A stretch of 43,117 nt of DNA from an uncultured Anaerolineae bacterium (GTDB lineage: Bacteria; Chloroflexota; Anaerolineae; CG2-30-64-16), in NCBI GenBank assembly GCA_937124585.1, contig CAKZKT010000124.1, positions 10,001 to 53,117 of the forward strand, read 5' to 3'. A program made the position numbers and the translations under genes. Positions 1 through 6,927 of the stretch are shown one piece after another (within the stretch, counting starts at the first letter, position 1; the number at the start of each line of letters is the position of its first letter). Below the pieces are notes generated by a model, which did no database searches, was not told the origin of the DNA, and was given only the letters and a program-made list of their open reading frames with translations.

Positions 1-17
1 CGGCGCAACGAGAGCCG

Positions 18-46
18 AATTTATCACAGTCTCGTGAAGTTGTCAA
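18..46 (-). promoter_or_regulatory. Tandem promoter copy 1 (leftmost)
   Basis: Read on the minus strand this is TTGACA, 17 nt, TAAATT, a near-consensus sigma70 promoter. The -35 complement lies at 41-46 and the -10 complement at 18-23. It is followed by a GC-rich stretch and GTTGCGCC at the window edge. It is the third of three promoters with identical boxes and spacing, all pointing off the left end. The target is not in the window; a stable-RNA operon such as rRNA is the inference. Confidence 0.75.
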
Positions 47-136
47 ATTTGAGGGAGTCTGCTCTGCGGCACCCGATCACCGCCTTCGCATTTCTGGCCT
101 CCGACCGGTCGCCCGCCTCAGGCACAACGAGGGCCG

Positions 137-165
137 AATTTACCATATCTCGCCCACGCTGTCAA
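137..165 (-). promoter_or_regulatory. Tandem promoter copy 2
   Basis: On the minus strand: TTGACA (complement at 160-165), 17 nt, TAAATT (complement at 137-142). It lies 119 bp from copy 1. The bases after the -10 (CGGCCCTCGTTGTGCC) nearly match copy 1, while the 17-nt spacer does not. This suggests selection on the boxes and the initially transcribed region. Confidence 0.75.
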
Positions 166-272
166 ATCAAAGCCCCTGTGCTCTGTGAAACCCCGTTGAC
201 CCCTGCGGCCATTTGCACCGCCGGCCCATCCGTTCGACCGGCTCCCCCTTGTTCGGGGCGCAACGGTCGGCA

Positions 273-301
273 AATTTACCACAGGTGATCCGACCTGTCA
301 A
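273..301 (-). promoter_or_regulatory. Tandem promoter copy 3, directly after recR
   Basis: On the minus strand: TTGACA (complement at 296-301), 17 nt, TAAATT (complement at 273-278), followed by a CGTTGCGCC element shared with the other copies. The -35 box starts about 20 bp beyond the recR stop codon. I see no terminator between them, so dnaX-operon transcripts may read through. Apart from the three promoters, positions 1-321 hold no gene I can support. Confidence 0.75.
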
Positions 302-321
302 ATTCGCGCCCCCCGACCGCA

Positions 322-924
322 TCACATCGGCCGCCGCCCCTCCAGCGCTCGCGCCAGCGTCACCTCGTCCGTGTACTCGAGATCGCCGCCCACCGGCAGG
401 CCGCGCGCCAGCCGCGTTACGTTGACCCCGGTCAGCAGCAGCTGCTGGTGGATGTAGGCCGCGGTGTTCTCTCCCTCCAGGCTCGGATTGGTCGCCAAAA
501 TCACTTCGCGCGGGTGTGTCGTGCGCACGCGTTCGATCAGGTCGGCGATGCGCAGTTTCTCCGGATACACGCCGTCAATCGGCGAGAGCGCGCCGTGGAG
601 GACATGGTAGACCCCACGAAAGACGCCGGATCGCTCTACCGCCAGCACGTCGAGCGGCTCTTCGACCACACAGATGAGCCGCTGATCGCGATCCGGATCC
701 GCACAGATCGCACACGGACTGGTCTCCGCGATGTTGTGACAGCGCTCGCATTCGACCGTGCCCGCGCGCAGCGCGCGCAGGGCATCGGCCAGGGCAAGCG
801 CCAGCCCGTTCTCCTCGCGCAGTAGATAGAAGGTGAGACGAGAGGCCGTCTTCGGCCCGATGCCGGGCAAACGAGAGAAGGCCGCGATCAAGTCGCTGAC
901 CGGTTTCGCAAGGTTCTGCGCCAC
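322..924 (-). CDS. recR: Recombination protein RecR
   Basis: RecR acts with RecF/RecO to load RecA at gapped DNA in the cytoplasm. The 200-aa product has the family's usual length and order. A helix-hairpin-helix lies around residues 18-30 (RLPGIGPKTASRL), a four-cysteine zinc site follows at C59, C62, C71 and C74, and a Toprim domain starts near residue 82 (LICVVEEPLDVLAV). The start is GTG at 924, chosen because GGAGAG lies just upstream and the protein then begins as the family does. It is the last gene of the dnaX-ybaB-recR cluster, an arrangement conserved in many bacteria. Tandem promoters for something else begin about 20 bp after its stop. Confidence 0.95.
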   Translation of the reverse strand: MAQNLAKPVSDLIAAFSRLPGIGPKTASRLTFYLLREENGLALALADALRALRAGTVECERCHNIAETSPCAICADPDRDQRLICVVEEPLDVLAVERSGVFRGVYHVLHGALSPIDGVYPEKLRIADLIERVRTTHPREVILATNPSLEGENTAAYIHQQLLLTGVNVTRLARGLPVGGDLEYTDEVTLARALEGRRPM

Positions 925-978
925 GACATCTCTCCTGCATGCAGCCGACTCTGGCCCTGCTGCCGCTGGCCGTCGGCC

Positions 979-1338
979 TCACGTCAGCCCGGGGATCTTC
1001 AGGCCGCTGGTCAGCGCGCCCATCCGCTCGGTGGCGAGGGCCTGCGAGCGCTCGACGGCCTCGTTGACCGCAGCCACGATCATGTCCTGCAACATCTCGA
1101 TATCATCGGGGTCAACCGCTTCGGGCGCAATCGTGATCGAAATCAGTTTCTGATGGCCGGTCATCACAGCCTTCACCATGCCGCCGCCGACCGTCACTTC
1201 GACCGTCTCTTCGCCCAGCTTTTCCTGCGCTCTGGCCATCTCGTCTTGAAGTTTCTGCAGCTGCGCCATCATGTTGCCGCCGCCACCCCCACCGGGCCGC
1301 GGCTGGCCGTACATCGGCCGGGGTTTGATCTTCGCCAT
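979..1338 (-). CDS. ybaB: YbaB/EbfC family nucleoid-associated protein
   Basis: A small DNA-binding protein of the YbaB/EbfC family, normally a dimer, encoded between dnaX and recR in many genomes. The 119-aa product has the usual family core (MAQLQKLQDEMARAQEKL, then EVTVGGGMVKAVMTG). A Gly-rich N-terminal stretch (PGGGGGGNM) precedes the first helix. It sits 22 bp after dnaX and 54 bp before recR on the same strand, consistent with one operon. The identification rests on both sequence and context. Its exact role in recombination or nucleoid structure is not settled for the family. Confidence 0.92.
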   Translation of the reverse strand: MAKIKPRPMYGQPRPGGGGGGNMMAQLQKLQDEMARAQEKLGEETVEVTVGGGMVKAVMTGHQKLISITIAPEAVDPDDIEMLQDMIVAAVNEAVERSQALATERMGALTSGLKIPGLT

Positions 1339-1360
1339 ACATGCCTCCCCAAAAACTGCT

Positions 1361-3007
1361 TCAGCCCAACCTGGTCACCACGGCGCCCAGGTTGCGGGCA
1401 TCGTTGAGAAAAAGCTCGTCGTCGCTCGGCGGCCTGGCCGCAGCCTGGCCAGAGGTCGCGCCGGTCGGCGCCAGCGCCTCGCCCAGCAGCGCGCAACGCA
1501 CCGGCGCCCGCGTTTTCAGCATCTCTTCCCAGAGCGCCTCGACCTGGCTGCGGTTTTCCGCCTGATTGACCAGATCGCGCGCAAACGCGTGGGAAAAGCG
1601 CAAGACAATCGTATCGCCGACGACGTCGAGCTCCTTGACCGAGCGCAACGCCGCCTGCACTTTCACGCCGCAGCGCTTGCCCGCCGCCGCCACGAAACGC
1701 TCCCAGTGCGCCTGGACGGCCTGGCGCAACCCGACTTCGCCCGGGCCGGCGGCCGGCTGATGCGGCGCTGCGGCCGGCGGCCCGCTCTGCGCAACGGCCG
1801 GGGCAGCGGCCGGCTGATGCGCCGGCCGTGCGACGCTCTTGTCGGCAGCAGGAGCCGCTGCAGCCACCGCGGCGGGCTGAACGACCGGCTCCGACCGGGC
1901 GCTTTGTGCATCTGCTGTGCCGGCCGCCGACCGCAGGAATGCCAGTTCGATGGGCAGCTGCGGCACGCCGGGAATCTGATCGCGCAGCGCGTTGCGCGCC
2001 TCGGTGAACTCCTGGAGCGCGTGGAGCAAGCCGGCCGGCGACCAACCGGCCGCCTGCCGGGCAACCGTTTGGGCCACGTCCTGGGGCAGATCGAGCAGTT
2101 CCGGCGCATGCGCCAGGCGCGCGAACAGGACCGCGCGCAGGTAGGCGATGATCTGATCCACCAGCTGGCCCAGCTCCACACCCTCGGCCACCAGACGGTT
2201 GAGCAGGGTCAGACCGCCGGCGGCATCGTTCCGGGCCAGGCAATCCACCAGCTGGCCGATGGCCTGGGCGTCCACCAGGCCCAGAACGCTTTCGACGCGC
2301 TGCAGGGTCAGAACCTCGTCGCCGTAGGAGAGGAGCTGGTCGAGCAGGCTCACGGCATCGCGCATGCTGCCCGTGGCGCGACGGGCGATCGCCGTCAGCG
2401 CCTCCGGTTCGGCCCGGCTGCCCTCTCGGGCCAGGATCTCCGCCAGGTGCGCCGCGATCTCCGCGGTCGGAATGCGCCGGAAATCGAAGCGCTGGCAGCG
2501 CGAGCGCACCGTCTCGGGCACCCGATCCGGTTCGGTCGTGGCCAGGACGAAGACCGCATGGGGCGGCGGCTCTTCGAGCGTCTTCAGCAAGGCGTTGAAG
2601 GCCTCCTTGGTCAGCATGTGCACTTCGTCAATGATGTAGACTTTAAAGCGCGCTTCGGTGGGACGAAAGCCGATCTTCTCGCGCAGATCGCGGATTTCGT
2701 CAATGCCGCGATTGGACGCCGCGTCTATCTCGATCAGGTCGAGCTGGCGGCCCTCGGTGATCGCCACACAGATGCGGCAGGCATTGCACGGCCGCGCGGC
2801 CGGATCTGCGGCCAGGCAGTTGATCGCTTTGGCCAGAATGCGCGCCATGCTGGTCTTGCCCGTGCCGCGCGGGCCGGTAAACAGGTAGGCATGCGATATG
2901 TGGCCATCACGCAGGGCATTGCGCAGGGTGAGCGCCACATGCTCCTGTCCCACGACCTCCTCGAATGTCTGGGAACGCCATTTTCGGTAGAGTGCCTGGG
3001 CTGTCAT
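1361..3007 (-). CDS. dnaX: DNA polymerase III gamma/tau subunit
   Basis: The clamp-loader ATPase of the replicative polymerase. The start at 3007 (MTAQALYRKWR) matches the conserved N-terminus and has GGAG five bases upstream. The 548-aa protein shows Walker A GPRGTGKT at residues 45-52, zinc-binding cysteines C64, C74, C77 and C80, Walker B DEVH near 127-130, and an SRC arginine finger near residue 169. An Ala/Pro-rich linker follows at about residues 360-430, then a C-terminal domain. I found no A-rich slippery heptamer of the kind used for programmed frameshifting, so a single product is likely. It heads the dnaX-ybaB-recR operon. A YYGATTTG repeat pair lies 15 bp before the start codon. 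Confidence 0.96.
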   Translation of the reverse strand: MTAQALYRKWRSQTFEEVVGQEHVALTLRNALRDGHISHAYLFTGPRGTGKTSMARILAKAINCLAADPAARPCNACRICVAITEGRQLDLIEIDAASNRGIDEIRDLREKIGFRPTEARFKVYIIDEVHMLTKEAFNALLKTLEEPPPHAVFVLATTEPDRVPETVRSRCQRFDFRRIPTAEIAAHLAEILAREGSRAEPEALTAIARRATGSMRDAVSLLDQLLSYGDEVLTLQRVESVLGLVDAQAIGQLVDCLARNDAAGGLTLLNRLVAEGVELGQLVDQIIAYLRAVLFARLAHAPELLDLPQDVAQTVARQAAGWSPAGLLHALQEFTEARNALRDQIPGVPQLPIELAFLRSAAGTADAQSARSEPVVQPAAVAAAAPAADKSVARPAHQPAAAPAVAQSGPPAAAPHQPAAGPGEVGLRQAVQAHWERFVAAAGKRCGVKVQAALRSVKELDVVGDTIVLRFSHAFARDLVNQAENRSQVEALWEEMLKTRAPVRCALLGEALAPTGATSGQAAARPPSDDELFLNDARNLGAVVTRLG

Positions 3008-3021
3008 GGGGGCTCCGAGCC

Positions 3022-3039
3022 GGCAAATCAACAAATCGG
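3022..3039 (-). repeat. Octamer repeat pair upstream of dnaX
   Basis: Read on the minus strand this is CCGATTTG followed directly by TTGATTTG and CC, ending 15 bp before the dnaX start codon. The same octamer family occurs three times at 37458-37481, just before rsmD, again in the sense direction of the gene. Function unknown. Confidence 0.5.
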
Positions 3040-3077
3040 CCAATGATGTTTTACGACGTCTAACGCTCGACTTTCGC

Positions 3078-3107
3078 AGTGTACCACATACGACAGCGAA
3101 CTGCCAA
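3078..3107 (-). promoter_or_regulatory. Promoter of dnaX-ybaB-recR
   Basis: On the minus strand TTGGCA (complement at 3102-3107) is followed by 18 nt and TACACT (complement at 3078-3083). This predicts transcription starting near 3071 and a leader of about 64 nt before dnaX. It lies back to back with the promoter of the gene starting at 3145. Confidence 0.5.
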
Positions 3108-3108
3108 C

Positions 3109-3137
3109 TTCCGTCTTGCGCGGAGATATGTTATAAT
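3109..3137 (+). promoter_or_regulatory. Promoter with consensus -10 just before the gene at 3145
   Basis: TATAAT at 3132-3137 is a perfect -10 box, with a weak -35 (TTCCGT, 3109-3114) at 17-nt spacing. Only seven bases separate the -10 from an in-frame GTG at 3145, so the mRNA is predicted to be leaderless if that GTG is used. Confidence 0.6.
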
Positions 3138-3144
3138 ATCGCGC

Positions 3145-4692
3145 GTGACTTCGCAAGGCAAGATTTTGACCGGCTTGATGGAACGACGGGCGCTTGAGGC
3201 GGCGTTCGACGCGCTGGCCCAGGCGACCGACCCGGTCGAGATAGCTCAGCGCGCGCGTGTGATCGCCGACTTCGGAGAAGCGGCGCTGGCCGGCCTGTTG
3301 GCGCGGCTCCACACGGAAGACCCCAAAGTGCGCGGCGGACTCGGCCTGGTGGCACAACTGCTGGACCGCGATCTGGTGGTACCGGCGCTCAGGGCCGCCG
3401 TGCGGGCGCGCGACCGCAGCGACCAGACCCGTGTGACCGCGCTGACGTTGCTCGACCGGTATCTCCATGAGCCGACGGATGATGGATTGCTGACGGCAGT
3501 GCAGAATCCGGCCGGGGTGGCGCGACAATCGCTGCGCGAGCTGATTACGGCCATGGATGAGAGCCCGACGGCGCTCATCGAATACCTGACTCAGCTCGCC
3601 GAGCAACCGGCCGATGCGCCCGGCCTGCTGATGCAGGCGCTGCCCGAGCTGCTGCCACATCCGCATCTGATCGCGTTGCTGCGCATGTTCGCCCAGGGCG
3701 AGGATCCCGCGCTGGCGCACCAGGCCATCGAGATGCTCGGCCGCACGCGCACCGCAGAGGCGTTTCTGGCATTGACCAGCCTGACGGCAACCCTGCCGCC
3801 CGAACGCAGCGTCCTCGCCGAACGTGGAGCGCGCAAGCTGCGCCTCAGCGGGGTGCAGGCAACGCCGGATGCCGCACCGGCCGACTGGCGCGCGCTGCTC
3901 TCGCCGATAGACGGCAGCGGCGCACAATTGATCTGGTTCATATGCCGACAGTCGGCCGAACGGCCGGTGGCGCTCTCGATCATCAACAGGGACGGCGCCG
4001 GCATCCTGGCTGCCGCAGATGTCGGCCACCTGTCCGCCGACGAGATCCCGCCGGATGTACCGGAGGGCGAGATCTTGTCGCTGCCGCAGCCGGGCACGAA
4101 CCGGCCATTGATGCTGTTGAGCGTGTCGTTCGACGAAGGGCGACGGGCGGTTCATCAGGCCGTGCAGCAGAACTGGCACAACGGCCAGCCGCCGCCGCTG
4201 TCTTATCGTTTTCTCAGCGCGCAGATCTGGCAATACGGGCCAGTGTCCCGTGAGGAGGACGCCGATGCGGCCGACGAAGCCGCATTGGCAGCCCGTTACG
4301 GCGAGCTGACCGCGACGTTGCTGGATCATCCGGCGTTTACGGATTGGTTCTGGCACGCGGCGGCCGTGGTGGAGGTCGCAGAACGGCTCGGCCTGCGCCA
4401 TGCTAGGGCGGCCCGCCAGCAAGCGGTGACGGCGCTGGCGGAGAACGCTTTTGGCCCGGCCGACGCGGCCAGCTATCAGCGGCGGTTGCGCGGCATGGCG
4501 CGATGGTTGCAGCTGGCGCGCCAGCCCGCCATCGCGGAACTGGCTCGCGCGGCGGCTGCGCAGCTGGCCGCCGGCGCGGCGGGCGAGCTTCTCTTCGTCC
4601 GGCGACTGATCGGCATCGGCCTGGACGTTGCGACGCTCAACCTGCGCGGGGCCGCGGGCCGACGCCGCGTCCCGTCACAACGGGGCATTTGA
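3145..4692 (+). CDS. Hypothetical protein with HEAT-like helical repeats
   Basis: A protein of about 515 aa whose function I do not recognise. The first 250 or so residues are Ala/Leu-rich amphipathic helices resembling HEAT/ARM repeats. A mixed region follows (about 255-360, containing LIWFICRQSAERPVALSIINRDG), then another helical part. There is no signal peptide or membrane segment, so it is probably cytoplasmic. The start is uncertain. GTG at 3145 fits a leaderless transcript from the TATAAT at 3132-3137; ATG at 3178 (MERRALEAAF) is in the same frame but has no clear ribosome-binding site. It is divergent from dnaX, with tatA 88 bp downstream under its own promoter. A scaffold or protein-interaction role is only a guess from the helical repeats. 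Confidence 0.8.
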   Translation: MTSQGKILTGLMERRALEAAFDALAQATDPVEIAQRARVIADFGEAALAGLLARLHTEDPKVRGGLGLVAQLLDRDLVVPALRAAVRARDRSDQTRVTALTLLDRYLHEPTDDGLLTAVQNPAGVARQSLRELITAMDESPTALIEYLTQLAEQPADAPGLLMQALPELLPHPHLIALLRMFAQGEDPALAHQAIEMLGRTRTAEAFLALTSLTATLPPERSVLAERGARKLRLSGVQATPDAAPADWRALLSPIDGSGAQLIWFICRQSAERPVALSIINRDGAGILAAADVGHLSADEIPPDVPEGEILSLPQPGTNRPLMLLSVSFDEGRRAVHQAVQQNWHNGQPPPLSYRFLSAQIWQYGPVSREEDADAADEAALAARYGELTATLLDHPAFTDWFWHAAAVVEVAERLGLRHARAARQQAVTALAENAFGPADAASYQRRLRGMARWLQLARQPAIAELARAAAAQLAAGAAGELLFVRRLIGIGLDVATLNLRGAAGRRRVPSQRGI

Positions 4693-4728
4693 TCACGAAT
4701 TCGCTTCGATCGGCGGCACTCATCGCGT

Positions 4729-4756
4729 TTGCGGACGCCGATGAATGCCGTACACT
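4729..4756 (+). promoter_or_regulatory. Promoter of tatA
   Basis: TTGCGG (4729-4734), 16 nt, TACACT (4751-4756). A strong ribosome-binding site (GAGAGGAG) follows before the ATG at 4781. Confidence 0.45.
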
Positions 4757-4780
4757 GAAAATATCGAGAGGAGTTGCACT

Positions 4781-4978
4781 ATGCCAACCATTGGCCCGAC
4801 AGAACTGATCATCATCCTGGTGATCGTCCTGATCATCTTCGGCGTCGGTCGCCTGCCCGAGATCGGCGGCGCCATCGGCAGAAGCATTCGCGAGTTCCGC
4901 GAAGCTTCCAAAGAGCCCGGAGGCGAGAAACCCAAAGAAGCCCAGGATGCGACCGCGCAGGAGCAGCCGAAGGCCTGA
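4781..4978 (+). CDS. tatA: Sec-independent translocase protein TatA/TatE
   Basis: A pore-forming component of the twin-arginine translocation system in the cytoplasmic membrane. The 65-aa product has the classic layout: a short N-terminal transmembrane helix ([20 protein letters not shown]), the Gly hinge, an amphipathic helix ([17 protein letters not shown]) and a charged Pro/Gln-rich tail. The ATG at 4781 follows GAGAGGAG by eight bases. There is no tatC nearby, so the rest of the translocase must be encoded elsewhere. The length and the [10 protein letters not shown] hinge fit TatA/TatE better than TatB. Confidence 0.92.
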   Translation: MPTIGPTELIIILVIVLIIFGVGRLPEIGGAIGRSIREFREASKEPGGEKPKEAQDATAQEQPKA

Positions 4979-5122
4979 TTTCGGCTCCGCAGCGAACAGG
5001 GGCGCGCACAGCGCGCGGCGCGAGCGCGACGGGCGCTGTGCATTGCAGCCGTAAATGCGGCGACGTCAACCGCCCCATGTCTCTATTTGCAGCCGGCCAT
5101 GCGCGGCGCAAGCGAGGGCGGC

Positions 5123-6307
5123 ATGTCCACGTCCGGCCCTGGCAGCAGTCCCATCCCTCCAGATCGGATCGCGAGCTGGCAGCAGGCTCGGCGCGTCCAG
5201 GAACTGGTCGCGCTCCACGCAGTCTCGACAGCCATGAATCAAGCACCGACAGAGCAGGAGGCGCTCAATCAGGCGCTGGCGCGCGTGCTGGAAGTGCTTC
5301 AGCTGGATGCAGGCAAGATCTATCTGCTCAATCCCCAGACCGGCCAGCTGGATCTGGCCGCGGTGCAGGGCAATGCCCAGCTCATAGATCCCGGCGAAGC
5401 CACCATTGCCCCGGGCGAATGCCTGTGCGGCATGGCCATTCGGGACGGCAATGTCCTCCAATCCCTGGCGCCCGGCCAGGACGCGCGCGTGGCGCGTGCG
5501 GGCTGCCGACAGTTGACCGAACACGCCTGCGCTGTCGTTCCCCTGCTGGCCAAAGAGCGCTCGTTAGGGGTGCTGCATGTGCTGGCGCAGCGCAAGGCCC
5601 CCTTCAATACGGCGGAGATCGCGCTGCTGCGTTCCCTGGCCGCGCACATCGGCATCGCCGTCGAGAATATGCGCCTGCGCGAAGAGGCCCGTCGCGCTGA
5701 GGCGCTGCAAATCCTCATCCAGGAGATGCACCACCGCATCAAAAACAACTTGCAGACGGTAGCCGATCTGCTGAGCCTGGAGCTTTCGGCCAGCACCAGC
5801 CCCGAAGCGCGCCACAGTCTGCGCGATTCGATCGGCCGCATCAAGAGCATTGCTGCGGTTCATCAGCTCCTGTCGCTGGAACACCTGCGACTGACAGACA
5901 TCACCGAGCTGGCGCGACAGGTGTGCGACATCTCGCTGCGCCAGCTCACGCGGCCCGATCGCCTGATTGCGGCCACCGTCATCGGGCCGCCTATCTATTT
6001 GCCCTCCAAGCAGGCCACCGCGCTGGCGCTCGTGATGAACGAGCTGATCTCGAACGCGCTCGAGCACGCCTTCGAGGATGGCCGGCCGGGCCATCTCCTC
6101 ATCAGCCTGGAGCAGGACGGCCCGCGCGTGACGGTCACCGTTACGGACGACGGCCGCGGCCTGCCGGCAGATTTTGACCTCGATCGCAACGGCGGCCTCG
6201 GCCTGCAGATCGCGCGCACGCTGGTGGAAAAGGACCTGGTCGGCACGTTAGAGATCAAGCGACGGCCGACCGGAGGCAGCGAGGCCGCCCTGACCTTTTA
6301 CCGATGA
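5123..6307 (+). CDS. GAF-domain sensor histidine kinase (HisKA_2 type)
   Basis: A cytoplasmic kinase of about 394 aa with no transmembrane helix. A GAF sensor domain covers roughly residues 30-180. The dimerisation and phosphoacceptor segment MHHRIKNNLQ follows, with H203/H204, the signature of the HisKA_2 (HWE-like) class. A HATPase domain then carries NELISNALEHA and DDGRGLPADF. The start at 5123 is preferred because GAGGG precedes it; in-frame TTG at 5087 and ATG at 5099 are possible. The stop overlaps the next gene as ATGA, so the two are translationally coupled. Together they resemble the PdtaS/PdtaR pair of mycobacteria, in which a GAF/HisKA_2 kinase phosphorylates an ANTAR regulator. 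The ligand cannot be told from sequence. Confidence 0.9.
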   Translation: MSTSGPGSSPIPPDRIASWQQARRVQELVALHAVSTAMNQAPTEQEALNQALARVLEVLQLDAGKIYLLNPQTGQLDLAAVQGNAQLIDPGEATIAPGECLCGMAIRDGNVLQSLAPGQDARVARAGCRQLTEHACAVVPLLAKERSLGVLHVLAQRKAPFNTAEIALLRSLAAHIGIAVENMRLREEARRAEALQILIQEMHHRIKNNLQTVADLLSLELSASTSPEARHSLRDSIGRIKSIAAVHQLLSLEHLRLTDITELARQVCDISLRQLTRPDRLIAATVIGPPIYLPSKQATALALVMNELISNALEHAFEDGRPGHLLISLEQDGPRVTVTVTDDGRGLPADFDLDRNGGLGLQIARTLVEKDLVGTLEIKRRPTGGSEAALTFYR

Positions 6308-6885
6308 TGGAACCCCTGCGCATCCTGATTGCAGACGACGAAAGCATCCGGTTAATGAGCCTGCGCAAGCAGCTGGCTGCGTTGGGTCATCGCGTGGTCG
6401 CCGAGGCCACCAACGGCGCCGAGGCGGTGGCGCTGGCAGCAACAATCCGGCCAGATCTGGCAATTCTGGATATCAAGATGCCAGGCATGGATGGGATCGA
6501 GGCCGCGCAGCAGATTACTCGTGAGCGGCCGATTCCCATCATCTTGTTGACCGCCTACAACGAGACCGAGCTGGTCGAGCGCGCGGTCCAGGCCAACATT
6601 TCGGCCTATCTCATGAAGCCGGTGGCCGAAGAGGACCTGCTGCCGGCGATCACACTGGCGCTGATCCGCTTCCGGCAGTTCGAGGCGTTGCGGCAGGAAG
6701 TGAACGATCTGCGCGAGGCGCTGGAAACCCGCAAACTGATCGAGCGCGCCAAAGGCATCCTGATGCGACGGCTCAATCTCTCCGAAGAAGAGGCGTTTCG
6801 TCGGCTACAGCGGCAAAGCCAGGACACCAACCGCAAGCTGGCCCAGGTGGCCGAAGCGATCATCATGGCCGATCAGATGTTGTAA
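6304..6885 (+). CDS. Response regulator with ANTAR RNA-binding output domain
   Basis: A 193-aa two-domain regulator. The receiver domain has acidic residues in IADDES and the phosphoacceptor D56 (AILDIKMPGMDG), plus the conserved Lys in AYLMKPV. The C-terminal ANTAR domain (RKLIERAKGILMRRLNLSEEEAFRRLQ) is the AmiR/NasR type, which binds twin hairpins in nascent RNA to prevent transcription termination. It starts inside the kinase stop codon (ATGA overlap). The likely output is therefore antitermination at RNA targets rather than DNA binding. I did not identify a convincing double-hairpin target nearby. An alternative start at the next ATG (6307) would change only one residue. Confidence 0.93.
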   Translation: MMEPLRILIADDESIRLMSLRKQLAALGHRVVAEATNGAEAVALAATIRPDLAILDIKMPGMDGIEAAQQITRERPIPIILLTAYNETELVERAVQANISAYLMKPVAEEDLLPAITLALIRFRQFEALRQEVNDLREALETRKLIERAKGILMRRLNLSEEEAFRRLQRQSQDTNRKLAQVAEAIIMADQML

Positions 6886-6927
6886 TGGATCACTGGCGTG
6901 CGGAACATATTTCAGGAGAACGGTGTA

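Noticed and set aside
1361-3007. Programmed frameshift in dnaX giving separate gamma and tau
   Set aside because: No A-rich slippery heptamer with a downstream stem was found in the coding strand.
1271-3046. A 591-codon plus-strand frame across dnaX
   Set aside because: Antisense to dnaX; His/Arg/Gln-rich composition typical of a GC shadow, with no recognisable motif.
3008-3144. Signal recognition particle RNA, sometimes found next to dnaX
   Set aside because: The 137-bp divergent region is filled by two promoters and the octamer pair; no SRP Alu or helix 8 motif was visible.
3028-4422. A 464-codon minus-strand frame opposite the HEAT-like gene
   Set aside because: The plus-strand frame has a consensus promoter and coherent helical repeats, while this one is rich in Arg/His/Gln and starts inside the other gene.
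5087-5122. Extended N-terminus of the GAF kinase from a TTG at 5087
   Set aside because: No ribosome-binding site precedes it, whereas GAGGG precedes the ATG at 5123; kept only as an alternative.
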